Part shown: in pieces, positions 1-10,730 of the stretch
Layout of the letters: every line of letters begins with the position of its first letter
Position numbering within the stretch: the stretch's first letter is position 1
Source: Sepioteuthis lessoniana
Taxonomy: Eukaryota; Mollusca; Cephalopoda; Myopsida; Loliginidae
Length of the DNA: 64,000 bases
Assembly: GCA_963585895.1 (NCBI GenBank)
Contig: OY757947.1
Coordinates: forward strand, 38,353,450 to 38,417,449
Reading direction: 5' to 3'
Notes under the pieces: model-generated
Databases searched by the model: none
What the model saw: only the letters and a program-made list of their open reading frames with translations
What the model was told of the DNA's origin: nothing
Program-made: the position numbers and the translations under genes

Positions 1-32
1 TTTACATATTCTTAAAAGCATTCCTTCAATGC

Positions 33-99
<67 letters not shown>

Positions 100-1144
100 C
101 AGCCAGTGTATTCATATAGTTAACTTTGGAGTAAGACCAATGATAGGATGACTTGACATTCACGAGGAACTCATCTAAAATTTAAAAAAATACTAATAAT
201 GCTTGACAAAATAATCTATTTAATTTCCTGAATAATATCTCTTCAAAACATTTCTCATTTCATATGAACAACATCAATAGGGAAAAAAATATAAGTAAAT
301 TATTCAAGTACCAAAGTTTATGCAAATAAATTACATTGTATGGATATTTTCCATATTTTCATTCCAAATTATTTGTGTTCCTAATTATTACTTTCCAACA
401 ATCAGAAAGAAATGAAAATTTTCCAATGTATGGTGGCATTAATAATTATTTTTGAACATGCCTTTTTTATGGACGAATTTATTTAATTCAAGAATATCTT
501 TTCGAAATTTTTCTATCGGTTCAAATCCACAACACCATAAGTTAAAAAAAATAGCATTGACTTTAAATTGGTAGTTTCTTAGAAAAATTCTAAGGGAAAA
601 TCATTTCATATTGTGTTTTGTATTATGTGGGAAATTACTTAACAGAATTTAATATCTCTATAGATATTGTATTCATGGTGTATATGTTCTAAACAAGGAC
701 CAGTTTTTAAAGTTGATGTGAAAAGTTATAAAAAAATAGATGACAAAGGCTGGTTTGCTTTTTTTGTTTAATAGAATATCAACTTTTGTGTGATGCCCAA
801 GGAGGCATTACAAACAAATAATAATTATCCTTATTGTAATTCATTATTCTATATTTACAGTTAAAAGCTGTATAAAAACCTACTTCCAAATTTAGTTAAA
901 TTTCAAGAATATTTCATCTAGAGATCCACAATTATATAAACATCTTATGTAATTGTAGATATGCAAAACTTGTAATATCTTTGTTTATTCCTAATAAAGT
1001 AAGTTAAATCATCTTATAAAACCAAATGAAACTGAAAACAGTTTTAAATGTTGATTTGTATTAAAAGAAAGAAAACAAATCAGATTGAATTAGTAAATGA
1101 AATGTCCTTCTATCAAGAGGAATTTTGCATAAGGTAAGAAAATG
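1..1144. other. AT-rich intergenic DNA, no gene seen
   Basis: No coding region or RNA gene is visible. A (TA)n tract fills 35-97. The stretch at about 200-300 (ATT-rich, with 'aacatcaatag') is weakly similar to pieces near 7200-7300 and 26690-26770, so part of it is an old dispersed repeat. The remainder looks unique and non-coding. Confidence 0.6.
35..97. repeat. (TA)n microsatellite
   Basis: An uninterrupted TA dinucleotide run of about 63 bases, read directly. Confidence 0.97.
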
Positions 1145-1487
1145 AGAATGTATATTTTTGTGTCAGAGTTAAGAAAATTTAGCTGAGTTATAACTGATAT
1201 AAGACATTTATCTTTTAAGTAGGAAAATTCATATATAAGTAACTTTTTCAACATATTTTCCTGAGATCAAGTCAATGGAAATGTTTATTGACATCATTCA
1301 GTATTTAATCAAATGTCACAATATATGTTCTAAATTCATTGTATGCCAATTTGTAATAAATATTATTTGTGATATCATTGGATGTTTTCTATTTAATGGT
1401 ATATCAACCTTTTGGGATAATTCAATATTAAATCAACTTCCTGTTTGTATACATTTGTTTGTATATATATATATATATATATATATA
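1145..1487 (+). repeat. Dispersed AT-rich repeat with (TA)n end
   Basis: The stretch with 'gtgtcacaatatatgt' preceded by 'tatttttgtgtcag' recurs at 28130-28450, and its second half recurs near 4305-4460 and 21310-21470. It closes with a (TA)n run at 1462-1487. It has no open frame of note. The 79-residue frame over it is interrupted by microsatellite coding and is not a gene. Family unknown. Confidence 0.5.
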
Positions 1488-1734
1488 GGGGGTGCATGTT
1501 TACATTATTTGTAACAGACAAGTTGACAGTTAAGTATTTTTTAAAGATTTAGTAAAGCTCATTTGTTAGCACACAGTTAAATGTAAAGTACTGCTAGCAC
1601 TAAGAAATATTTTTATTATTCATTTGTTTGTTGACAGTTAAATTATTTGAAGTATTCTCATACAGCTCTAATTATTCTAAAGTAATTTCCTTACTCAAAG
1701 ATTTTGCTTAAGCTCATGATTTATCATGTTTTTG

Positions 1735-1990
1735 GTGCTTTTTAAGTCATCTCCCTTTACTGTCATTGGTTAAAAACATAATTTGCCTTTTTTCTTTCAA
1801 AGCATTGTTTCATGTTTATAGGTATGCTTCCATTTTAATAAAAGCATTGCAACTTATAAATAAATATATATATAAAATACATAAGATAGGGAAAGAGCAT
1901 ATTTGTTAATTAATTAGATTAGTTTTATTTTATTCTCTTGGCTTTTAGCCAAACTCGACAATTAAAAGTTTTCAAGTATTGGTAGCCCTA
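1735..1990 (+). repeat. Dispersed repeat block (copies at 19740-19990 and inverted at 32700-32960)
   Basis: Shared landmarks are 'atctccctttactgtca', a 'tttctttcaaaggcatt'-like stretch, and an end with 'tattctcttggccttt' followed by 'aacttgac'. The three copies have drifted but stay collinear. No coding capacity. Likely part of an old transposon or segmental copy. Confidence 0.6.
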
Positions 1991-2639
1991 ATGTTTATAG
2001 AGACTTAAATTATTTGAAGCATTCTCATACAACTCTAATAATTCTATTCAAAGTAAATTCTTTACTCACAGATTTTGCTTAAGCACATGGTTTGTCATGT
2101 TTTTGTTTTTTTTGTATCAAAAATAATTTAACAGAAAACATAGCTTGTAAACACTGCTTACTTAAAAAAAACAATTTCCACCCAGCTAAAAAAATCTGCT
2201 GTTTATATCAGATGATGAAGGAAAATATTCTATTTCTGAATCTAGCAATTTCAGTAATTATAATTTTCTAGAATCATTATTCTAATAAACGACTATCTTC
2301 TAAAGGAAAATGATTTCAAAAATAAAACATATAACAAAAAAACTCAACAATAATAAAATATTTTTTAGGTTTTCTTTTAAATTTTTTGTTACTTTTTCAT
2401 GCTTTTTCACATTGCATCGTTTTTTTTTATTTTCTTTATAAAAAAACTGAATGAAACATATAAATTTGCAATCCTTCCTGATTACTTTCTATTTCAAGAT
2501 TTTCATTTTATTTATAAAATGCAAAAAATTATGAAAAATTTAACATTACTTAAATATTTTAATTTACCTTTCAATATTTATTACTGTTCTTAATTTTTCA
2601 TATCACAGTTTTCCCTTTTTTTTTCATTGTAAAAAACAT
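1991..2639. other. AT-rich stretch, nothing identified
   Basis: Mostly T- and A-runs. The motif 'actctaataattctattcaaagta' type text recurs elsewhere, so it is probably decayed repeat. No gene, RNA or clear element boundary is visible. Confidence 0.5.
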
Positions 2640-2806
2640 TCATTGACATTTAATAGTGTTACAAATTGTTATGAGAAAAAAGTTAAAAAATTAAACATCT
2701 CAAGTTCTGAAATTGTTAAATGCTGAAATAGCTTACTGCACTTTATCACCTGACAAACACCAGCTTTCAATTTGAGTGAATTGGTTTTGAAAGTAAAAAA
2801 TTTTCG

Positions 2807-2810
<4 letters not shown>

Positions 2811-2840
<30 letters not shown>
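2811..2840. repeat. (TA)n microsatellite at the SINE 3' end
   Basis: A run of AT dinucleotides directly abutting the 3' end of the minus-strand SINE at 2842-3105. It may have grown from the SINE tail or served as the landing site. Confidence 0.9.
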
Positions 2841-2841
<1 letters not shown>

Positions 2842-2845
<4 letters not shown>

Positions 2846-3105
2846 AAAGTTAGCGACCATAGTCGAGGGTGACCCGAAGGCTCCCTTTTCGATAGCTACT
2901 ACACCAAGGTGTAGGGGAGGGCGCAACTCCATTCCCAGGATTGCTCCACTTTACCCTTGAACCGTACCTTATAATGCTGAGTGTTAAGCAAGGTGGTATC
3001 AAGTTCCATTTTTAAAGTCTTTGGTATGACTCGACCTGGGATTGAACCCAGGTCTCCCGGGCCATTGGCGAACACTCTAACCGCTGGGCCAATGTCATGA
3101 TGATC
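2842..3105 (-). mobile_element. SINE-I, tRNA-derived SINE, near full length
   Basis: Read on the minus strand, the element starts with a tRNA-like head: an A-box-like TGGCCCAGCGG (complement of 3081-3091) and a B box GGGTTCAATCCC (complement of 3038-3049). A body follows and ends near GGTCGCTAACTTTACTT. At least six relatives lie in the window, at about 9920, 25925, 26915, 33366, 37245 and 41005. Such elements are RNA polymerase III transcripts copied by LINE machinery in trans. The frames that overlap it on both strands are not genes. Confidence 0.9.
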
Positions 3106-3523
3106 TAAAATTATCTGCATCTCCACAGAAAATAACAAAACCCGAGGTTAAGCAAAAATATTTTGTTTTGAAATTAGTTTGAAGAATTAGAGCATTGATT
3201 TTTTTGTAAATACTTTAACGATTTCTTAGATCTCTACCCAGTAAAAATGATTTATCAGTAACACAGGTAACTATTCAACTGTGTGCAACAAAAATACATG
3301 CATATATAAAATAAAAGCATAATCAGACATAAAAAAAATCATTTTCACCTACCACAGTATGCGCCGTTTTGTGTGATCAGAAAAGACAAAAACATAAACA
3401 AGTCTAATCACTTTCGCCCTTAATAAACCTAGTGAATGGCCACATATTTATGAAATAGCTGTTATAATTAAAGTTATGAAATGATCCGTGGACTTGTTGA
3501 AGTTTATTTCAAAATGGCGACCT

Positions 3524-3540
3524 CGTGAGTATCGATGACA
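3524..3540 (+). promoter_or_regulatory. Possible first-exon/YY1-like site: ATG plus splice-donor-like GTGAGT
   Basis: The sequence 'caaaatggcgacctc' has a start codon in a good context and also resembles a YY1 site (AAnATGGCGnC). It is followed by GTGAGT at 3535-3540, which would serve as a 5' splice site. Copy B (20609 onward) keeps the ATG but not GTGAGT. No downstream exon can be shown, so this is only a candidate. Confidence 0.25.
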
Positions 3541-3756
3541 AATTACAAAGGATTCTGAAAATGTTGCCTGTTCGACAAAAACATCTTCAAAAGCGAAAAG
3601 AAATTACCCTTAACGCATCCATGCTAAACGTTCAAGAATTATACTCCATCATAATCCAGATAATAAATGTCATTAGATAAATTAAATGAAATCGATATGA
3701 ATAATTGTCAATCTTTTCTATGTGTCTTCCACCAGTGAATATAACAAATAAGGAAA

Positions 3757-3764
3757 TGACGTCA
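3757..3764. promoter_or_regulatory. CRE/ATF palindrome TGACGTCA
   Basis: A perfect CRE octamer, conserved in the duplicate at 20852-20859. It lies about 230 bp from the ATGGCGACC motif. CpG-bearing sites like this are rare in the surrounding AT-rich DNA, and conservation in both copies hints at an old promoter. Function is unproven. Confidence 0.35.
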
Positions 3765-5374
3765 TCGTCTATAAGACATTCTGGTCTAAAAAAAAAAAAA
3801 AAAACTTGTTGCGACTATATTGTAAAATCTTTCGAATTTGACATCACAAAATTGTTTTAGAATTTAAAAAATCTTATTAATTAAAATCATATTCTATTTT
3901 GATTAGAAAACTGGCATATATGTTTTTGTTATGTTTTATATCACAAATCCGAATACATCCGAATGTTTCCGAAAAGAAAAGATAACTGCGTTTAAATTAT
4001 AACCGAGAATTATTAGCGTCCTCATCTTCTACGACTACTAATTTAGAAATTAACAACAAAAATACCAGTAAAATCCAAATACTTTCGTAATAATAGAAAA
4101 CTTACACTAAATTATAACGAAATATATTATTAATAGCGATAATAAATAAGTAAATAAAGGAATATAAAATCCCTCATTTCACAGAGACAATGTCAGACTA
4201 GTTTTTAAAATTAAAACATTTAACTTCATCTTTTTTTACGTAGAGCCCATATATTTTAATGCATTAGCATGAACAGAAAAAAATAACACGAAAATCTTAA
4301 ACCAAGTGTCACAATATATGTATTCATTTGATTGTATGCCCATTTTGAAGTTTTCATTTGAAAATTTTTATCTGTGTTATTACTGGATATTTTTCGTTTA
4401 AAAGTGTATCTGACTTTTTGAATGATTTGATATTAAATCCGCTTCATACATATATGATTTGAAAACGATGAGTTAACACTCAACTATATTTTTAAATGAC
4501 ATGTTAAAGCTCATTTGTTTGCATACAATTTGATGTTTTCAAATATTGCTAACACTAATAATTCAGCATTTAAATATTCTAAAGCGTTTGCAAGAATAAA
4601 AAAAATAGATAAAAACGTCATGATATTTGGAATAGAATTCAAGTGATTAAAACACGCTGACCGATTTACGCGAGAGAGTCGCTCATGTCTTTTTTGCGGA
4701 AATAATCTTCTCGGACATTTTGTCTTCTCAAGCTGATAAATTAAGCTATTGTCTTTACCAGTTAACATAATTATTATGTTTAAAGAGAAAAGAAGTTAGA
4801 CTCGTACTTCATGACAATTTATCTCATTATAACAGATTATATGTATTTATTTATGTAATTTCAGTGGAGTGACGACAACCACGGTTAATTATGAATAAGA
4901 TTTCACCAGATATGAAGTAATAAGTGTAACTATAATTATAATCATTGATGAATTTAATCTTCATTAAGTAATGCATTTATTAAGGTGTAAGTTATTAATA
5001 ATTCTTTCTGTAGTCATAAATAATTGAGGAATCCAACAACGTATCGTAATTTGTTTCTTTTAATATCATTCATTTCAAATCATCATATCAGATTCTTTTT
5101 GTCATCTGTTGGAGCTCACTTAAAAAATTTCATTCTGTGCTCCCATGTCATTTCTTTTAAATAGTAAGTTTGATTCTGATTTTGTGTTCTGAGCTAAATT
5201 TACTAAATAATTATGGAATGGATTTATATTTTCAAGGAACAATTTCAATGTTTACATTGTTGGATACCTGATTCTGAGCTTTATGAGCAGTTATCTCCCC
5301 TTTACTGTCAATGGTTATTAAAATTTATTTATCTTTCCTATGTCATTGACATTTTTGTTGTTCAAGTCCGTGGG

Positions 5375-6012
5375 TTGTTTGCGTTTTATGGCATATCAAC
5401 CTTTGGAAGTTATTTAATGCCATATCCATTTTTATGCTAATAATTATTATATTAGATTATAATCTGTTCTATTTCACACATGAGTACACGGCTAAATTTT
5501 TAAAAGCATTTCTATTTTAGTCTATTTAGTTTATTCAAACAGTTCTAATTCAGCCAATTCTGTTTAGTATACATATAGATTTTGTTCACATACAGTTAAA
5601 TGTCAAAACAGTTCCATATTAAACAATTCAGTTTAATCTAAGTACACTATCAATATTAAAAATAGTTCCATTTAAAGCAATTCAGTTTACCATAAGTACA
5701 CAGTTTGTCAAAAACATTTCTATTTCAAGCTATTCAGTTTAGTCAAACACTTCTACTTAAAACAATTCAGTTCAGCCTAAGTCTGCTGTTTATTTCTATT
5801 TAACCCTATCTGGTTCTACCATTCTGTGCTAGAGTGGACCTGGTAGTGAGGGCAATGGAAGAGTACTCCTCATTCTCCAAAGCTCTAGAATAACATTAAC
5901 CTCACCATCAGATTGTTTAGTGTCATATCCAGGACACTCTTTGGGGTGGGGAATCTTACCCTTCTGCAGTGGTGTACTTGGTGTATTCTACAGCTCCAAC
6001 CGACTGGGCAAT
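5375..6012 (-). mobile_element. G element (HINE-like repeat), copy 1
   Basis: The copy opens with the family's 'atggcatatcaacctttg' end, runs through a minisatellite of 50-60 bp units around 'caattcagtttagcataag', and closes with the GC-richer head that ends in 'ccgactgggcaat'. This is the standard order seen in about ten copies. It lies inside duplicate block A and is missing from block B. Orientation is assigned from the (CCAA)n side as the 3' tail and is uncertain. Confidence 0.7.
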
Positions 6013-6064
6013 TTTTGTTGTTTAGTGTTTATAGATGTTATTACATTTTGATGAAAGTATTGCC

Positions 6065-6150
6065 ACAATTTCTTTATGTATAAAAGAGAGAGAGAGAGAG
6101 AATTCAATATATATTGGTTGGTTGGTTGGTTGGGCTTTATGAAATGTCAA
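6065..6150. repeat. (GA)n tract and G-element end fragment
   Basis: A short (GA)n run near 6086-6101 is followed by 'ttggttggttggttgg' at about 6115-6133 and the degenerate start of another G element. Confidence 0.7.
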
Positions 6151-6269
6151 TCATTTTAGCTATTTTAATGCCAATTCATTTTCATAGATTTCAATTAAAT
6201 ATATGATCTGTAAACTCATTTTGTTAATAATATTTTAAAATCTGAGTAGGCTCATAATTTTTTTTGTAC

Positions 6270-7047
6270 ACAGGTAAATTCCTTCAAGTATTGCTATCTA
6301 ACACTAATAATTCTATTCAATATTCATCATTCATTTGCAGACTGTGAAATAGTTGCAAGTATTACTGTTTAACAGTAATTATTCTATTCAATAGCATTCA
6401 TTTGTGCAGAGTTAAATGGTTGCAAGTATTGCAATGTACTACCAATAATTCAATTTAGGCACACTGTTCATGGGTTTCAAGTCTTGCTACTTTCTGATAA
6501 TAATTCTATTCAACATTACTCTGTTGTTTTACACATTTTAATTGTTCCAAGTATTTTTTATGTATCATTATCAATTCTAATAAACATCAGTCACTTGTCT
6601 ACACATAGTTAAATGGTAAAAGTTCTATTTCTAACAATTCAATGAAACCTCAGTCATTTGCTTACACAGGTAAATTGTTCGTTGGGCTTTATGGCATATC
6701 AAACTCTGTAGGATATTTAATGCCACATGATATTATACATAAAGAGTTAAAATGGTCAAACTTTTATTTCTAACTTTTCTATTTAAGATGTTTACACACA
6801 AGTTAAATAACAATCAGTTCTATTCGACTGATAGAACGAACCCTATCAAAGTGCTATCTGGTTGATAGAACCTACCAATGTGCTATCACTTTAGGTCAGA
6901 ATGGATCTGGGAGTGATAGCAATGAAGAGGTACTCAATATTATCCATAGCTGGAACTATGCACTAAGATGGTTAGACATCATATGCACGATACTTGTTGG
7001 TGGGGAATCTTACCCTCTGTGTAGAGATGCAGTTAGTGCGTTAAAAT

Positions 7048-7080
<33 letters not shown>

Positions 7081-7200
7081 CATATTAGTTTGTTAATATG
7101 ATTCTTATGGTATATATTCTATTGTATTGGCCTTTTCCCAAACTTGACCAATGTTAAGTTGGTTTAACCAGCAGCATGTCAAAATAAAAACAAATAAGTA
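6270..7200 (+). repeat. Segmental duplication, copy A (second part)
   Basis: Collinear with 22340-23030. Shared landmarks are 'caagtattgcaa', 'tttcaagtcttgctact', 'gatagcaatgaagaggtac', a (GA)n tract (7053-7080 here, 22892-22918 there) and 'ttaagttggtttaaccagc'. It contains a short, decayed G element at about 6680-7045. No gene is present. Confidence 0.8.
7053..7080. repeat. (GA)n microsatellite
   Basis: 28-base GA run, also present in the duplicate at 22892-22918. Confidence 0.95.
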
Positions 7201-7309
7201 ATTACATCAAAGAAAATAAATAAATCTATTTAATTCCATGATTAATGTGTCTTCAGAATATTTCTATTAATTCACATCAACAATATCAATAGTGCAAAAA
7301 ATTATCAGA

Positions 7310-8332
7310 AAGGTTTGGTTTGTTGGGTTTTATGGCATATCAACCTTTGTAGGTTATTTAATGCCAAACCCATTTTTATTAAATAATCTGTTCTATTTAA
7401 AACAATTCAGTTTAGCATAAGTACACAGTTTAATGGTCAAAAACATTTCCATTTCTAACTATTCAAGAAGTTGTATGAAACAATTCGGTTAAGTGTAAAT
7501 ACAGTTTTAATGTCGAAAAACAGTTCTATTTCAAATAATTCAGTTAAGCATAAGCACTCAGTTTAAATGTAAGTACGGTTTAATTGTAAAAGTCATTTCT
7601 ATTTCAAACTATTCAGTTTTACTCAAACAATTCACTTTAGCGTAAGTATGCTGTTAATTCTATTTAACCCATAGATAGGACGCTTATCAGGGGCTACCAC
7701 TCCGGGCCCGAGTGGTCCGGGGAGCAATGGCAATGAAGGGGTACTCTGCATACCCCAAAGCTCCAGCATTGCTGGAACCTCACTATCAGGTTGTTTAGTG
7801 TCATATCCAGGACACTCGTTAGGGGGGGTCTTACCCCTCTGCAGAGAAGCAGTCGGTGTATTCTACAGCCCCAGCCGACTGGGCAATACACAGAGTTAAA
7901 TGTCAAACAGTTTTATTTCAGATAATTCAGTTCAGCATAAGTACACAGTTTAGACGTCAAAAACAGTTCTATTTCGAGCAAATTCAGTTCAGCACTGGTA
8001 CGCAGTCTCAATGTCAAAACAGTTCTATTTTAAACAATTCAGTTTAGCATAAATACGCAGTTTAAATGCAAAAATCAGTATAGTGAAAGAAGCACGTAGT
8101 TCTATTTTACCCATAGATAGGACCATTATCAGGTGCTACCACTCCGGGCCAGAGTGGACCCGGGAGCGATGGCAATGAAGGGGTACTCGGCATTCCCCAA
8201 AGCTCAAGCATTGCTGGAACCTAACCATCATATTGTTTAGTGTCATATCCAGGACACTCGTTGGGGGGGGGTCTTACCCCTCTGCAGAGAAGCAGTCGGT
8301 GTATTCTACAGCCCCAGCCGACTGGGCAATGA
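7310..8332 (-). mobile_element. G element with duplicated head, copy 2
   Basis: One (GGTT)/'atggcatatcaacctttg' end at 7320-7370 is followed by a minisatellite body, a GC-richer head ending 'ccgactgggcaat' near 7888, then a second stretch of body and a second head ending at 8332. The heads contain a 7-bp inverted pair CAGTCGG/CCGACTG around a 19-base loop (7850-7882 and 8292-8324). The head repeats nearly base for base, so the duplication is fairly young or was homogenised. The small frames here come from the repeat. Confidence 0.8.
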
Positions 8333-9779
8333 TATTAGAAAGAGAATTATTCAAATGAAAACATAATATACAGTGACACAAAGAATTAGTTTTAAGCAGG
8401 CCTTTTTCATAGATTCAATTGAGGTAGTCAATATTCTCCAGAGCTGGAGCTATGCACTAAGATGGTTTAGTGTCATATGCAAGACACTTGATATCACAAA
8501 GAGAGTTATTCAAATGTAGTTACTACAATGAAGAAAATCCAAAAACTATAGCAAAATGAAACAAGAAAGCAGTAACACTAATAATTCTCTTTAAAGTCAT
8601 TTCTTTGCCCACTGTTTTTGTTTGAGCTCAGGATTTGTGATGTTTTTGCTTTTTTTTAAAAAAAATAAAACAGTTTGTAACAGAAAATACACTTTAAAAA
8701 ATTTCTTATTCCAAAAACCAAATTCCACTCCACAAAAAATGTTAGCATTCATCTAAGATTATAATGGGAAGTACTCTATTTCAGAATTTACCAATTTTAC
8801 AACTTAAATTTTTAAAATAATTTTTTCTAATAAATGATTTTCTTTTGAAAAAATAAAAATTAAAAATAAAACCCAGAAAATTCTAAATTTTTTTTTAGTT
8901 TTTATTTTTGATTTATGCTTCATTTTCATGTATTTTTTATAAAATCAATTTAAAACTGAACCTTAAATAAAAATTTTCAATCATACTTATATTTTTTCAT
9001 TTAATTTCCCGGTATAAATTTCATCAGTAATATTAAGAGGTTTTAATTTTCTAGAAATCTTCATGGTTAATCTCGTAATTACCTCAAATGCTTGCCATAT
9101 TAATCAAATATTCACTTAACAAAAGATTGCCAACATAGAAATCAGGAAGCAAGTGCTTTTGAAATACTCAAGTTAGTGAAGCTTACAAATAGGTGATTAC
9201 TGCTCTAACCAATGAAAAGGTGCTAAAATCATTATAAGATAGGAAATTTAAAGGATTAATAATCTTACATGAGAATTCTTTAAGTCAATGAAAGAATCAA
9301 GTACTCTTTACCACACAATAATTTGTTGACTCATACTAGAGTGATGAGTAGAGAAGGAAAATGAACAAGAAGAAAAATATTATGAGGATTTAATGAATGA
9401 AAAAAGATATAATGGGATTACATTTGAATAAACTGGAATCTGAAATAATGAATGATTATACAAGTGAGGATAATGAAGAAGTTGATGACAGCAAAATGAA
9501 AAATTGACCTTAGTGAGCAAGATGAAGTAAATAGGATTTTTCTATCAATTGCCACTGAGTGTTTCAAACAATTTTTTCTAATTAATAATTCAAAATACAT
9601 CAGAGAGAGAGAGAGAAAGAGTGAGAGAGAGTATATTTGCTTATTAATCTGATTATTGCTGTATGTTCTATTTTTACACAAATTATTTTTCTGAGTTAGT
9701 GTGAAACTGAATTAAAATTTAGCATTTAAATTTCCGTTCATGTCGATACAATTTATCTGAATTATAACTGAAATGAAAT
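8333..9779. other. AT-rich intergenic DNA with a (GA)n tract
   Basis: A decayed head-like piece ('ggagctatgcactaagatgg') sits near 8430-8490. A (GA)n-rich run lies at 9601-9631. The remainder is A/T-rich and has no frame or RNA gene that I can support. Confidence 0.5.
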
Positions 9780-9925
9780 ATATATACTCTAAGAATAAAC
9801 CAGGAAAAGTTTGAAATAAATAATGTCTTTAACATATAATCAAGACGTGATTTCTTTCCTCGAGCCTTTGGAAATATATGAACTCCCTTATTCCCTTATT
9901 AAATAGTAACACTGCTGTACTTAAG
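9780..9925 (+). repeat. Paralogue of the LINE pre-insertion site
   Basis: Shares 'gaataaaccaggaaaagtt' and 'aactcccttatt' with 23190-23318. There the LINE is inserted; here a SINE-I begins at almost the same base. Confidence 0.75.
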
Positions 9926-10175
9926 TTAGCGATCATAGTCAAGTGGGACCCAAAGGACCCCTTTTCAATAGCTACTACACTGAGGTATAGGGAAGGACAT
10001 TACTCCTTTCCATGGATTGCTCCACTTTACCCTTGATCCATACCTTATAATGCCAAATGTTAAGCAAGGAGGCATCAAGTACACTTTTTTAGTTTTTGAT
10101 ATGACTCAACCAGGGATTGAACCCTGGTCTCCAAGGTATTTGGCGAACACTAAATGCTAGGCCAATGGACCAGTC
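9920..10175 (-). mobile_element. SINE-I, second copy, diverged
   Basis: Full-length relative of the SINE at 2842-3105, on the minus strand, with the B box still readable as GGTTCAATCCC (plus strand 'gggattgaaccc' near 10110). Differences from the other copies are spread along its length, which suggests an older insertion. Confidence 0.85.
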
Positions 10176-10334
10176 AATTGACTAATTATGTAGTGTTTGT
10201 TTTTAGACAGTTAAATGCTTTAAAGTATTCTCATGTAACACTAATGATTTTATTTAAAGGAATATTTTCGAACACAGTTTTCTTAAGCTCATGATATGTG
10301 ATTTTTTAAAAATAAAATGATATAACAGAAAATA

Positions 10335-10730
10335 TGCTTTAGAAAAAGAAAAAAAATCACTTAGTTCCAAAATCAAATTCCATCCCCACCCCAAAAAAAC
10401 ACTTAGTTCCAAAATCAAATTCCATCCCCAACCCCCCTCAAAAATCACTTAGTTCCAAAATCAAATTCCATCCCCCACCAAAATCACTTAGTTCCAAAAT
10501 CAAATTCCATCTCCAACCCCCCCAAATCACTTAGTTCCAAAATCGAATTCCACCACCCCCCCAATCACTTAGTCCAAATTCAAATTCCATCCCCAAACCC
10601 ACCCCCCAAAATCACTTACTTCCAAAAATCAAATTCCACCCCCCCCAAATCACTTCGTTCCAAAATCCAATTCCATCCACCCCCCAAATCCCTTAGTTCC
10701 AAAATCAAATTTCATCCCCCCTCAAATAGC
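10335..10730. repeat. C-rich minisatellite, about eight units of 35-55 bp
   Basis: Units read 'cacttagttccaaaatcaaa' followed by 'ttccatcccc' and a variable C-run. The variable C-run lengths make the period irregular. The frame on the minus strand that spans part of it is only a by-product of the repeat. Confidence 0.9.

Larger units (their letters stand above)
2640..5340 (+). repeat. Segmental duplication, copy A (first part)
   Basis: This block is collinear with 19985-22345. Shared landmarks include 'cttactgcactttatcacc', 'caccacagtatg'-like text, 'caaaatggcgacctc', 'cctgttcgacaaaaacatc', 'tgacgtca', 'cgtttgcaagaat' and 'gttagactcgtacttcat'. Copy A carries a (TA)n tract and a SINE-I insertion at 2811-3105 that copy B lacks. 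Substitutions and small indels occur throughout, so the duplication is not recent. A shorter third piece lies at 33985-34320. The block includes a relatively CpG-containing segment (3480-3800) unlike the surrounding AT-rich DNA. Confidence 0.85.

Noticed and set aside
2669-3138. Overlapping frames on both strands
   Set aside because: Translation of SINE-I and its (TA)n tail.
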